In this document: positions 25,381-32,934 of the stretch, one piece after another
Layout of the letters: each line of letters begins with the position of its first letter
How positions within the stretch are numbered: position 1 is the first letter of the stretch
From: Proteiniphilum acetatigenes DSM 18083
GTDB taxonomy: Bacteria > Bacteroidota > Bacteroidia > Bacteroidales > Dysgonomonadaceae
Length of the DNA stretch: 64,000 nucleotides
NCBI RefSeq assembly: GCF_000380985.1
Contig: NZ_KB905697.1
Location: 1 to 64,000, forward strand
Reading direction: 5' to 3'
Made by a program: the position numbers and the translations under genes
The notes under the pieces: model-generated
Databases searched by the model: none
What the model was told of the DNA's origin: nothing
What the model saw: the letters and a program-made list of their open reading frames with translations, nothing else

Positions 25381-26637
25381 TCAGCGTTCCCAATCTTCCA
25401 GCGGGGGCGGGGGTGGATCAATAGTGGAAGTGGCTTTCACGTCGGCGATGCACCTGAACTCCAGCGTCACATTTATCTCAGTGCTTCTCCTGTTCCCCTC
25501 TTCGTAGGATTTCCCGGTCAGGATAAATTTTTTGGTGCCGCCCGAAGGGTTCAGGAAATATTGATTCAGCGGGATTTCGCCAATCAGGGGCGGGGTAACA
25601 TGCTCATCGTATTCCCGGCTTGATATCCGCCCCAGTACATCTACCGACACCTCATTGCCGTACGGTTCAAGCTTCATCTTTTGGTCGTCCCATCTCAGCA
25701 TACGCCCGTTGCCCGGGATGGGTTTTGCGAAATGCTCCGTATAGGTTAATACGTTCAGCGCAACGACATACTGCCTGATTACCGGCCTTAATACCGGATC
25801 AGGGTCATGGACGTCCATTTCATAATAAGGGTGGATACCCATCTGGATGGTTTGCTTGTCGTTGATCCCCGCCGCGCGGTAATCGAGCGTCTTCACGTAT
25901 TGCATACCGTCGCGGGAGAAATCCTTGTAGTCCCATTCCGTCCGTTCTATGTTTACCTGCAAAGGGCACCGTTTATTGAACACCACGTTAAAATCGTCGT
26001 CCTTTACCTCATAATCGCTGTTGGCGATAAAAACGGGGGTGTGTCCTTTATCCCTTAAATACCACCAGTAGTCGGTGTCGGAGGCGATTTTCTCAATCCT
26101 TCCCCTCACCACTTCGCCCACCACTGAGCCTTTTATCTGCATGATCTCCTCCCGTTTCGGCGCGGGATTCCTGTCCGACGGAGAGATCGTGACCGTGCGC
26201 ACCGTGATGTTTATCCTCACTTCGTAGCACAACGGGTACTTCACCTCTTCCTTTTTGGTGACGGTAACGGTGCAGGTGGCACTTTTGGCACCTCGGCCGG
26301 CATAGGCGGTGATGACGGTGGTGCCCTCCACGGAGCCGCCATATATCCTGCCATTCCGCTCGTATGCGATGCGGGCATCTTCGCTTGTGCAGAAATCCAA
26401 CTTCACATCGGTAGGCACGATGGTAACGTTCAACGGAGCGCTTTCGCCCATTTTCAGGTGCATCGTGGTGGGGCTGACAGAGATTGACTCCACTTTCTGC
26501 GCGGGCGGTCTGGCGGGTTGCCCCAAAGCCGGTGCAACCGCGAGCAGTAGCGCCGCCATCACCAGTAGCCATTTCACTCTCCCGAAAGTAAACGCCCTCC
26601 GGGGAGATTTCAAATCGTGGAATTTTGCTGTTTTCAT
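25381..26637 (-). CDS. Exported protein with a BIG2-type Ig-like domain
   Basis: A 418-residue protein from ATG 26637. It has a signal peptide ('WLLVMAALLLAVAPALGQ') after an unusually long basic leader. Residues about 35-110 form a bacterial Ig-like group 2 domain: 'ISVSPTTMHLKMGESAPL' opens it and 'GTTVITAYAGRGAKSATC' is the typical second half. The rest is unrecognised beta-rich sequence and ends in a proline-rich tail ('TSTIDPPPPPLEDWER'). It lies 77 bp upstream of the fimbrillin-LRR gene on the same strand. I infer a cell-surface or periplasmic role. Confidence 0.75.
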   Translation of the reverse strand: MKTAKFHDLKSPRRAFTFGRVKWLLVMAALLLAVAPALGQPARPPAQKVESISVSPTTMHLKMGESAPLNVTIVPTDVKLDFCTSEDARIAYERNGRIYGGSVEGTTVITAYAGRGAKSATCTVTVTKKEEVKYPLCYEVRINITVRTVTISPSDRNPAPKREEIMQIKGSVVGEVVRGRIEKIASDTDYWWYLRDKGHTPVFIANSDYEVKDDDFNVVFNKRCPLQVNIERTEWDYKDFSRDGMQYVKTLDYRAAGINDKQTIQMGIHPYYEMDVHDPDPVLRPVIRQYVVALNVLTYTEHFAKPIPGNGRMLRWDDQKMKLEPYGNEVSVDVLGRISSREYDEHVTPPLIGEIPLNQYFLNPSGGTKKFILTGKSYEEGNRRSTEINVTLEFRCIADVKATSTIDPPPPPLEDWER

Positions 26638-26682
26638 TGATTTACAGTATTTTAATTTCACCTATTGACAACATTACTCTAC

Positions 26683-27403
26683 TTAATCCCTGCCTGCTAA
26701 GCGGTACCTGGCATCCTGTCCCGGTTTGCCGGTTTGTACGTTTTGGCGGTAAGCCATGATACCCATGGTAGAATGACGTTCTTTCAAAGCTTTACGCAGG
26801 TATTCCTCCGCTTCCGCTTTTTTGCCCTGGCAGTTCAGCGACAACCCCATACCTAGGTTTGCCGAAACCATGTCGGGAGCAATATTCAATGCTTTCCTGA
26901 ATTGAGTTGCGGCTTGCGACAGTTCACCCGCTTCCCAGTAGACCCATCCCAGATTACCCTGAATAAGCGCAGCGTTTGGTTTGAGTGATTCCGCATATTT
27001 GAGTACCTGCAGCGCCTGCGAGAGTTCACCCATGTCTTTGAGGGCGACCCCGAGGTTGTTCGCGGTCAAAATATCGTCGGGTTGTTGAACTGCGCTCCAT
27101 GCAGTGGTATAAACACAGGCGGAACCAGCGCCGACAACCATGAGCATACCTCCCATATCGGCGCCGTCGGTAGGTTTGGAAGCGGACTCCAACAATTTAT
27201 TTAATTCCTCTTCCTGTCCCGAACGTGTCCCATAGACCGCCATCAGGTCTTTTGCCATTCTGACGTAACTTTCGCATTTCGTCGTCAGAAAGCTGTTTTC
27301 CGGATCGCGCCTTTTCCATAATTGCTTTGATCTCCGCGCTTTGTGCAAAAACCGAAACGATCGTGAAAGAGAACAGCAATAAAAGAATGAATATACGTTT
27401 CAT
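26683..27403 (-). pseudogene. Exported TPR protein, frameshifted near residue 48
   Basis: The start at 27403, preceded by an unusually good Shine-Dalgarno (GGAGGA), encodes a signal peptide ('MKRIFILLLLFSFTIVSVFA') and continues to 'SDDEMRKLRQ'. There the frame is lost: around 27255-27262 an extra A (CAGAATGGC where CAGATGGC would keep frame) sends it to 'NGKRPDGGLW'. The correct continuation, 'MAKDLMAVYGTRSGQEEEL', and three tetratricopeptide repeats ('LTANNLGVALKDMGELSQAL' and similar) run in the other frame to 26683. Corrected, it would be about 240 residues. This could be a genuine mutation or a sequencing error. Confidence 0.75.
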
Positions 27404-27466
27404 AAACTTCCTCCATTAAGTATTTCGCAGTTGTTCACCACATTCCAGTTCTTGCCTTATACCACA

Positions 27467-27517
27467 TTTAACTACATCTCGTTCCATTGAGTTGAATTAA
27501 CAATCGATGTAGTTAAA
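27467..27517. repeat. 12-bp perfect inverted repeat
   Basis: TTTAACTACATC at 27467-27478 and its exact reverse complement at 27506-27517 are separated by 27 bp. They lie upstream of the TPR gene and downstream of a lipoprotein gene, both on the - strand. There is no T-run, so a simple terminator is not supported. It could be an operator or the end of a small mobile sequence. Confidence 0.5.
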
Positions 27518-27558
27518 ATCGGCGTAGCCAACAGTTGTTTGTCACTACTTCCCGAAAA

Positions 27559-27579
27559 ATCGGGACAAGTTGTCCCGAT
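27559..27579. repeat. Compact hairpin of CCCGA/TCGGG type
   Basis: ATCGGGACAA and TTGTCCCGAT flank a single G, giving a near-perfect 21-bp palindrome. Further CCCGA and TCGGG units sit on both sides (27551-27564 and 27574-27586), so alternative stems can form. It lies 30 bp beyond the stop of the lipoprotein at 27609, on the 3' side. It may end transcription or be a copy of a dispersed intergenic palindrome. Confidence 0.5.
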
Positions 27580-27608
27580 TCATCGGGATTGGTACATTGA
27601 TAAATTAT

Positions 27609-28274
27609 CTAATATTTCGTAATTTCGACATCCGCCGGCACTTCGAATTTTTCGGCCGGAGGTGCCACGGTTTCTATTTTGATTACTTCGGTAGTAACTG
27701 GCATCCCCATGGCTTCACCTTTCATTTTCATCATCAGGTTGCCGTAGAGCAGGTATTCCATACCTAAAGTGTTTTTGTCGCTTTGCAAGCGGTACTTTTT
27801 GCACGGATAACCCAGAAAAGTCTCTTCACCGAGAAGTTCTATGTTCATCTCTCCCAACATTTCTTTCGATATTTTTTCCATATCCATGCCCATCGGGCTA
27901 ATGGCCGGCGGCCGGTTGAAATGAACACCTGTTTTCTCTTCGAGGTTGATTTTCCAGTAGTCGTTGCCTTTCGTGATCTCAAGTTCCCTGGTGACCATTT
28001 TTTGTCCCATCATTTCCATTTCGATCACGGTTTCGGTTGCTTCCCATTCACCCCATTTGTCAAAATAAACTACGGGATTACTTTCTATTCCCATGGCGCT
28101 TGTTTTCTGATAGACGATTCCTTTTTCGAAAGGATATTTTTTTGCTTTGACATCGGCTTTCATTTCAGTAACCGACACATCCTGTCCGTCGTGATTTTTT
28201 TTCTTTCCGTTACACGCACAGAGCGTAATTAATGTAAGACAGAACGTTATGAGTAAAATTGATTTGTGTTTCAT
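27609..28274 (-). CDS. Lipoprotein with DUF4412-like C-terminus
   Basis: A 221-residue lipoprotein from ATG 28274; earlier in-frame starts would bury the signal. The lipobox is in 'FCLTLITLCACNGKKK'. The mature part is rich in methionine and charged residues ('ETVIEMEMMGQKMVTREL', 'GEMNIELLGEETFLGYPCKK') and ends in a beta-strand-like 'EKFEVPADVEITKY'. The G-x-x-C-K-K-Y pattern followed by 'MEYLLYGNLMM' resembles DUF4412-type exported proteins. Function is unknown. It belongs to the run of - strand exported-protein genes. Confidence 0.7.
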   Translation of the reverse strand: MKHKSILLITFCLTLITLCACNGKKKNHDGQDVSVTEMKADVKAKKYPFEKGIVYQKTSAMGIESNPVVYFDKWGEWEATETVIEMEMMGQKMVTRELEITKGNDYWKINLEEKTGVHFNRPPAISPMGMDMEKISKEMLGEMNIELLGEETFLGYPCKKYRLQSDKNTLGMEYLLYGNLMMKMKGEAMGMPVTTEVIKIETVAPPAEKFEVPADVEITKY

Positions 28275-28320
28275 ATGTTTGAAAAAATTGAAGTTTATAT
28301 AGTTCATTAAAATTAGACTA

Positions 28321-28387
28321 TTTCTTGCTATGGCATAGCTCAAGCAAGCTTGTCTTCTGTTCGTATTGCTTAACGAAAACGTTCCTC
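28321..28387 (-). repeat. Dispersed hairpin repeat, copy A
   Basis: This is related to the repeats at 29203-29421 and 34033-34093. Its core is a hairpin, CAAGC-AA-GCTTG at about 28341-28352, followed (on +) by a conserved block GCTTAACGAAAA at 28368-28379 that copy B also has. On the - strand it lies upstream of the lipoprotein at 27609-28274, so it would be in or near that gene's leader. Confidence 0.55.
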
Positions 28388-28545
28388 TTTATTAAACTTT
28401 ATCAATAGATATAATAAAAGACATAAGAGTCAAGAATCAAGATCGAAGACAATCTACTATTATTCAAACGTTTGCACTTTAAAAAGATTCGATTATTTGT
28501 GACGTTTATTATAGTGATAACTATTGAATGTTATCCGGCATATTA

Positions 28546-29184
28546 TTATAGTTGATCAAGACCGGTTTCCGATATCAATTGCACTGCTTTTTCCGTCCAT
28601 TCGCCAACCTCTCCGGGGTTTTCACCATATTTCACAGTCAGTGTGAATAATTTGAAGACTCCGCCGTCCTCCTCAATCAGGCCATAATAAGTACCGTCGT
28701 AATATATTTCGTTCCGGATGTTATTCCCGTCTGTATCTTTGCAGACGGATCGCTGCCTGACTCCTGATCCCCATGGATATCCGGTTAATTCAGGCGGATC
28801 GTTTTCACAGTTTACGGTTGAATTTTCTTCCTTCATTTTGCTGCCGGCTTTACTTTCCAGATCCTGCCGGTACATCATGCGCCATTTTTCGGCCGATTCA
28901 ATCGTTCGTGCCGTTACAATGGTAAGTTCAAAGAGATAATTTGTTTCAAAACGTCCATTTTTTCCTGTCCGGCGGGCAGCGAAAGTTACCGTTCCCATTC
29001 CGTATTCAGGTGTTTTGGTCGTTTCGGCCACATCAATAACGGCGCCTTGCGGCACCAACTGACGGAATACCTCCGGCGGTTGCGGCGAACGGATCACTTC
29101 CGGTTGCGCTCCGGCTTTCCCTCCGCCCAATAAGGCGGTGACAACCATTACCGCAGTCAATAGTTTTTTAGGAGTTGATTTCAT
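28546..29184 (-). CDS. Exported protein of unknown function
   Basis: A 212-residue protein from ATG 29184 with a clear signal peptide ('LLTAVMVVTALLGGGKAGA'). An upstream in-frame ATG (29265) is rejected because the added 27 codons are made of a tandem DNA repeat. The mature part contains 'GKNGRFETNYLFELTIVTA', a likely disulfide pair ('VNCENDPPEL' and 'QRSVCKDTDG') and ends 'KAVQLISETGLDQL'. I do not recognise the family. It is probably periplasmic. Confidence 0.7.
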   Translation of the reverse strand: MKSTPKKLLTAVMVVTALLGGGKAGAQPEVIRSPQPPEVFRQLVPQGAVIDVAETTKTPEYGMGTVTFAARRTGKNGRFETNYLFELTIVTARTIESAEKWRMMYRQDLESKAGSKMKEENSTVNCENDPPELTGYPWGSGVRQRSVCKDTDGNNIRNEIYYDGTYYGLIEEDGGVFKLFTLTVKYGENPGEVGEWTEKAVQLISETGLDQL

Positions 29185-29202
29185 GATTTTACAGTTTTCC
29201 AA

Positions 29203-29421
29203 ATTAACTTCGTTCATTTGTTTCACTACCCGGTAAAACTCAAATATGTTCGGCTTTGCTCTCATTGCTTCACAAGTTAACTTTGTTCTTTTGCTTCACG
29301 ACCCGGCAAAGTTCAAACAAGTTCGGCTTTGCTCTCACTGCTTCACAAATTGACTTCGTCCTTTTGTTTCGCGACTCGGCAAAGCTTGAGCAAGCTCAGC
29401 TTTGCTCTCACTGCTTCACAA
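29203..29421 (-). repeat. Three tandem 73-bp copies of the dispersed hairpin repeat
   Basis: Anchors spaced exactly 73 bp apart (29251, 29324, 29397 for the CGGCTTT/CAGCTTT block) define three copies. In the third, CAAAGCT...AGCTTTG plus GAGC-AA-GCTC form an almost perfect stem; the second keeps a weaker, G-T-containing version. The last copy merges with the 3' end of the OmpA-like gene: its 'GCTTCACAAATT' is that gene's final codons. On the - strand each copy reads like '(M/V)RAKPNLFEL...VVKQ', which creates false N-terminal extensions. Confidence 0.7.
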
Positions 29422-30742
29422 ATTCTACGCGACGGTTTTTGGCTTTGTTCTCCGAGGTATCGTTCGGGGCTATGGGTTGGCTTTCGCCCGCTCCTTCGGT
29501 TTCCATACGTGAAGCATCGATGCCGAACGATTTGGACAATTCGCTCTTTACCGAAGCGGCGCGGCGGCGTGAAAGGTCGAGGTTGGCATCATCGGCACCA
29601 TCACTGTCGGTATGCCCTATAATCTTCACCTTTACATCGGGATTTTCCGCCAGTACATCGGCAATGCTTTTCAGTGTACCGTAGGATTCAGGTTTTACTA
29701 CATCCTTATTCACATCGAAAGTGATACCATAGGTAATCAATTTTCCTTCGGTGATAAGTTTGCTGCGCGTATCGGGCGAAGCAGTGGTGATCTTTATATT
29801 TGAGAAGAAGGGCCGGTTGTCTTCGTGGGCATTGTCCAGGCGCAAACGTGTCAGTTTTGTGTCCGGCGCAAGCATTGTAGGCACGTCCATTACTTTCGCA
29901 CCGCCGTGATAAACCCTTACCCTGCGGTTCTGCACCCATACGATGATATGGTTGACCTGTTCGGACACGACACAATTCCTCTCGCTTTTAGCATCCATAC
30001 TTCTATACTCTGTATTATAATCATAAGCGTCCATACTCCACCAATCTTTTCTAAAATGTATTCTCAATCCCATATCGCCCGGAAACAGACCACCATCAAA
30101 CTCTTTTTCCTTCCCGGGTTTATCACTGTAGAGCTTCACAGCGCCGGTAGCATACCAGTTACTCCTGTTTGGATTCTTTTGCTGGGCCTCCTCACTGAAA
30201 TAGGGTATGTAGTCGAACTCGAGAATAAAATTAGCAGGCAGGTCCAGATTTTTGAGGTAGGCAAATTCCCCGCTGCTGGTTGTGTTCTGCAACCACTTGC
30301 CAGGAGCAATATTGATGGTCTTCACTTCCCCGCTGACATTAGTTGTCCACAGTGCGGGAAAATCGCCGATGGCGTCCTGCGAAAAATCTTCATAAAAAAG
30401 GATCTGGTCGCCGGGCACAAAATCGTATTTGGAATAAGCTTCCAGTTTAGGCGCCCCACCCTGTTTGCTGCCGGCAGATTTTTCGATTTCACCCGATTCC
30501 ATCTCTGTCCATTCGATCGTTTCCACGTCTTTATCTTTTTCCGACTCTTTATAAGTGTCTTTGTCGATCGCCTTATCCACAGCCTTACCCACTGCGTCTT
30601 CTGTTTTTTGCTCGGCTTTTCTTTCTACGGTACGCTTCGCTGCGTTTTCCACTTTTTTCCCCACTTTATCGAGCCAGCTTTGCGCATCGGCCTGTGTAGC
30701 GATAAGGAGAAACAGGGAAATGAAGAATACTAATTTTTTCAT
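29408..30742 (-). CDS. OmpA-domain outer-membrane/periplasmic protein
   Basis: A 444-residue protein with signal peptide 'MKKLVFFISLFLLIATQADA', a highly charged helical segment (about 25-85), a central beta-sandwich region (about 100-325; 'LDLPANFILEFDYIPYF', 'ILFYEDFSQDAIGDFP') and a C-terminal OmpA peptidoglycan-binding domain (about 330-444). That domain has 'VKIIGHTDSDGADDANLDLS' and the final 'NKAKNRRVEFVKQ' with the conserved N-x-x-R-R-V. The last domain anchors proteins to the cell wall. The middle region looks like a lectin/laminin-G-type sandwich, by general appearance only. Confidence 0.85.
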   Translation of the reverse strand: MKKLVFFISLFLLIATQADAQSWLDKVGKKVENAAKRTVERKAEQKTEDAVGKAVDKAIDKDTYKESEKDKDVETIEWTEMESGEIEKSAGSKQGGAPKLEAYSKYDFVPGDQILFYEDFSQDAIGDFPALWTTNVSGEVKTINIAPGKWLQNTTSSGEFAYLKNLDLPANFILEFDYIPYFSEEAQQKNPNRSNWYATGAVKLYSDKPGKEKEFDGGLFPGDMGLRIHFRKDWWSMDAYDYNTEYRSMDAKSERNCVVSEQVNHIIVWVQNRRVRVYHGGAKVMDVPTMLAPDTKLTRLRLDNAHEDNRPFFSNIKITTASPDTRSKLITEGKLITYGITFDVNKDVVKPESYGTLKSIADVLAENPDVKVKIIGHTDSDGADDANLDLSRRRAASVKSELSKSFGIDASRMETEGAGESQPIAPNDTSENKAKNRRVEFVKQ

Positions 30743-30761
30743 GATGCTTTGTTTTAAATAA

Positions 30762-31349
30762 TCAATAGATAAATGTTCTCATTGAAGAAATAATCACGGC
30801 GCCCAATATGGCCGACAGGATCACAGATACAAGAACTATGGCCAGCAGGCTGACAAGGAAGAAAGGTGTTTTCTTTTCTCCGGGCGTTTGTAGCATAGGC
30901 ACCAGGCCTACGTATAACAAATACAGGCCATACAACCCACCGAGGCTAACCAGAAAGGAGAGAGGGGTATAAATCAGCAAAATGCCGGCTACGCACATCG
31001 GCGTATAGGAATAAACTACCAGTTCGAACGCTTTATCGAAACTTTTCAATGAATCGAATTTATCAGCCAGGAAAGAGATGACCCATGCTGACAGATAAAC
31101 GCTGCCCACTGTAGAAATAAATGACACTAAGGCCTGACGTATTCCAAAACCAATCGACCCGATCTGAATACCTATCACACTATAACCGATAAGGCCGTAC
31201 CCGATAAAACCAGCTATTGCCGGTATCAATGCCAACGGAATCAAATAGCCGGTCAGTAATTTTACATGTCCGTTGTTTTCTTCCGATATCAGATCCCACT
31301 CTGTTTTGGGAGTCCTCAGAATGTTTTTAGCTCTCTGAATTGTGTTCAT
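30762..31349 (-). CDS. Yip1-family membrane protein
   Basis: A 195-residue integral membrane protein with about five spans. 'AKNILRTPKTEWDLISEE' at the start and the later 'FDKAFELVVYSYTPM' are typical of the Yip1/DUF1282 family, whose bacterial function is unknown. Its stop lies 19 bp upstream of the OmpA-like gene start, so they are likely co-transcribed. Confidence 0.8.
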   Translation of the reverse strand: MNTIQRAKNILRTPKTEWDLISEENNGHVKLLTGYLIPLALIPAIAGFIGYGLIGYSVIGIQIGSIGFGIRQALVSFISTVGSVYLSAWVISFLADKFDSLKSFDKAFELVVYSYTPMCVAGILLIYTPLSFLVSLGGLYGLYLLYVGLVPMLQTPGEKKTPFFLVSLLAIVLVSVILSAILGAVIISSMRTFIY

Positions 31350-31867
31350 ACGATTAGTTTATTTTTTATTAAAGTGTATATTCCATGCACTTTCCATGAT
31401 TATTTCATCACACCGGTTTTATGATAAATAATAGAATTGTCGACACAAAAATAAATGGAGTGAAATATTCAATTTCACCCCCTTTTTCGGGTTTTTCAGG
31501 AATATTCAAAAAATTGAGATACGTTTATCCGGCCTTCCGTATGAAAGCCACTTATTTGAAAGAAAGTGAGAGGGAGGATAATTTCGTTAATGTGAGAAAA
31601 TTCAGGTCGCAGTTTATCGTAAAAAGAATCTTATATATTAAAATAGATATGTTAGATAAGATTAATGGAAAAAAGAGTTATACAAAGATATAATCTATTA
31701 TTTTGCAGGATAGGACCCACAACAAATAAATTAAGCCGTAGATAAAATGATCATTCTGAATACTTAATAAAATTCAATCTTAAATTTCTCACAGAACAAA
31801 TCATTTCTCTCAATAGTTGTATAAATGTATCTGAACCGAATCAGGTATTTCAATTAGAAAATCAATT
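31350..31867. other. Intergenic region, no gene seen
   Basis: These 518 bp separate the divergent Yip1-like gene (-) and the KSG micro-protein (+). Both must be promoted from here, but no clear TTTG/TAnnTTTG pair is visible. A 90-codon frame at 31421-31693 has no recognisable features and unusual composition, and I do not accept it as a gene. Confidence 0.5.
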
Positions 31868-32005
31868 ATGGACTCAAAAAAAACAAACAAAGACAAGGAC
31901 CACAAATCTGGTTCTACGTCCCACACTGACAAGAACAAGGATAATAAATCTGGTTCAAGGAGTAACAAAAATTCGGATAACAAATCCGGGCCGAAAAACA
32001 GATAA
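31868..32005 (+). CDS. 45-residue KSG-rich hydrophilic micro-protein
   Basis: It starts 'MDSKKTNKDKDHKSGSTS' and contains three repeats of a D-(H/N)-K-S-G-(S/P) motif separated by K/N/D-rich stretches. It has no hydrophobic residues to speak of and would be intrinsically disordered. It is 107 bp upstream of the DUF892 gene on the same strand. Similar low-complexity Lys/Gly/Ser peptides accompany general-stress genes in many bacteria (KGG-type proteins), though this is not the canonical KGG motif. It is called real because of its in-frame repeat and context. Confidence 0.5.
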   Translation: MDSKKTNKDKDHKSGSTSHTDKNKDNKSGSRSNKNSDNKSGPKNR

Positions 32006-32055
32006 TAGGGATAAATCCAAATTATCAAATTATTTAATCAATCCAATAAATTAGA

Positions 32056-32088
32056 AGCCGGAGTGCAGTTCTCGGCTGTACTCCGGCT
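32056..32088 (+). other. Strong hairpin between the micro-protein and DUF892 genes
   Basis: AGCCGGAGT and ACTCCGGCT form a 9-bp perfect stem, extended by CAG/CTG after one mismatch, around a short loop. There is no T-run after it on either strand. It begins about 50 bp after the micro-protein stop and 25 bp before ATG 32113. It may be a processing or stability element, or an attenuator that sets the ratio of the two proteins. Confidence 0.55.
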
Positions 32089-32112
32089 GAAAATCCAAAA
32101 ATTATCAAATCT

Positions 32113-32874
32113 ATGGACTCAATTAATCAATCGGCTAGTAGCCAATCGCAGAGCAAAGATATTACAAAAAAAAGACAAAATGCTCGTTTTAACGAAAAAT
32201 TTGAAGGAAAATTAAAAGAATTTTTCGTGGAAGAATTGAAAGACATTTATTTTGCGGAAGGTGAAATTTTAAGAGGTCTTGACAAGATGGAGTCAGCCGC
32301 CATCTCTCAATCCCTCAAGGAAAGTATCCGGTACCATCATACAGAAACCGAAGAACAAATAGAAAGGTTGAAAGAAGTATTTCAACTTGTCGGCGAAGAA
32401 CCTTCCAAAAAGAAATGCGAAGCTATCATCGGTATCCTCAAAGAAGGGGAAACCATGCTCGAAGATACTGAAGAGGGCAGCATGGTGCGCGATGTGGCAA
32501 TTATTATTGCTTGCCAAAAAGTAGAGCATTATGAAATCGCCACTTACGGGAGTCTTGCCGAATTGGCTCGAACACTCGGTTTGGATGAGGCGGCCGACAT
32601 TCTTGAAGAGACACTCGAAGAAGAAAAGTCGGCCGATGTAGGCTTAACGGAATTGGCGGTTGAATCGGTAAATGAAGAAGCAAAAGAAGAAGGAGAAGAA
32701 AGCGGAAATGGCGTTGGGAGCCCCTATGATCCAGTCGAGGAACAAATCAATGATTATAATCCGGCAAGAGAACATGGCGACTATCGTGAGGGTGATTCAG
32801 ACAGCGAATACCCGATGCACACCGATGAAGATGAAGACTTGTACGAAGAAGAGGATGATGAAGCCTACAAATAA
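32113..32874 (+). CDS. DUF892 (YciE/YciF) ferritin-like stress protein with acidic tail
   Basis: A 253-residue protein. Residues about 30-195 form the DUF892 four-helix ferritin-like domain: 'EFFVEELKDIYFAEGEIL' is the usual first helix, and 'YHHTETEEQIERLKEVFQL' and 'CQKVEHYEIATYGSLAELA' carry the E/H residues expected of a di-iron site. The last 60 residues are an extra, very acidic tail ('DEDEDLYEEEDDEAYK') not normal for YciE/YciF. This family is linked to general and oxidative stress in enterobacteria. A strong terminator follows 23 bp later. Confidence 0.87.
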   Translation: MDSINQSASSQSQSKDITKKRQNARFNEKFEGKLKEFFVEELKDIYFAEGEILRGLDKMESAAISQSLKESIRYHHTETEEQIERLKEVFQLVGEEPSKKKCEAIIGILKEGETMLEDTEEGSMVRDVAIIIACQKVEHYEIATYGSLAELARTLGLDEAADILEETLEEEKSADVGLTELAVESVNEEAKEEGEESGNGVGSPYDPVEEQINDYNPAREHGDYREGDSDSEYPMHTDEDEDLYEEEDDEAYK

Positions 32875-32897
32875 ATAGGATATGAAGTTATCCTGGA

Positions 32898-32934
32898 AAT
32901 TATCCTTTCTCCAAAATAGAAAGGATAATTTTTT
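32898..32934 (+). terminator. Rho-independent terminator of the DUF892 gene
   Basis: A 13-bp perfect stem (AATTATCCTTTCT and AGAAAGGATAATT) with a 7-base loop is followed by TTTT. It overlaps the stop codon and last codons of the convergent topoisomerase IB gene, which ends at 32900. Confidence 0.85.

Noticed and set aside
29185-29265. N-terminal extension of the exported protein at 28546-29184
   Set aside because: The added codons are one copy of the 73-bp tandem repeat and would hide the signal peptide.
31421-31693. 90-codon frame in the divergent intergenic region
   Set aside because: No recognisable features, unusual composition, and no overlap or linkage with neighbours; likely chance in AT-rich DNA.
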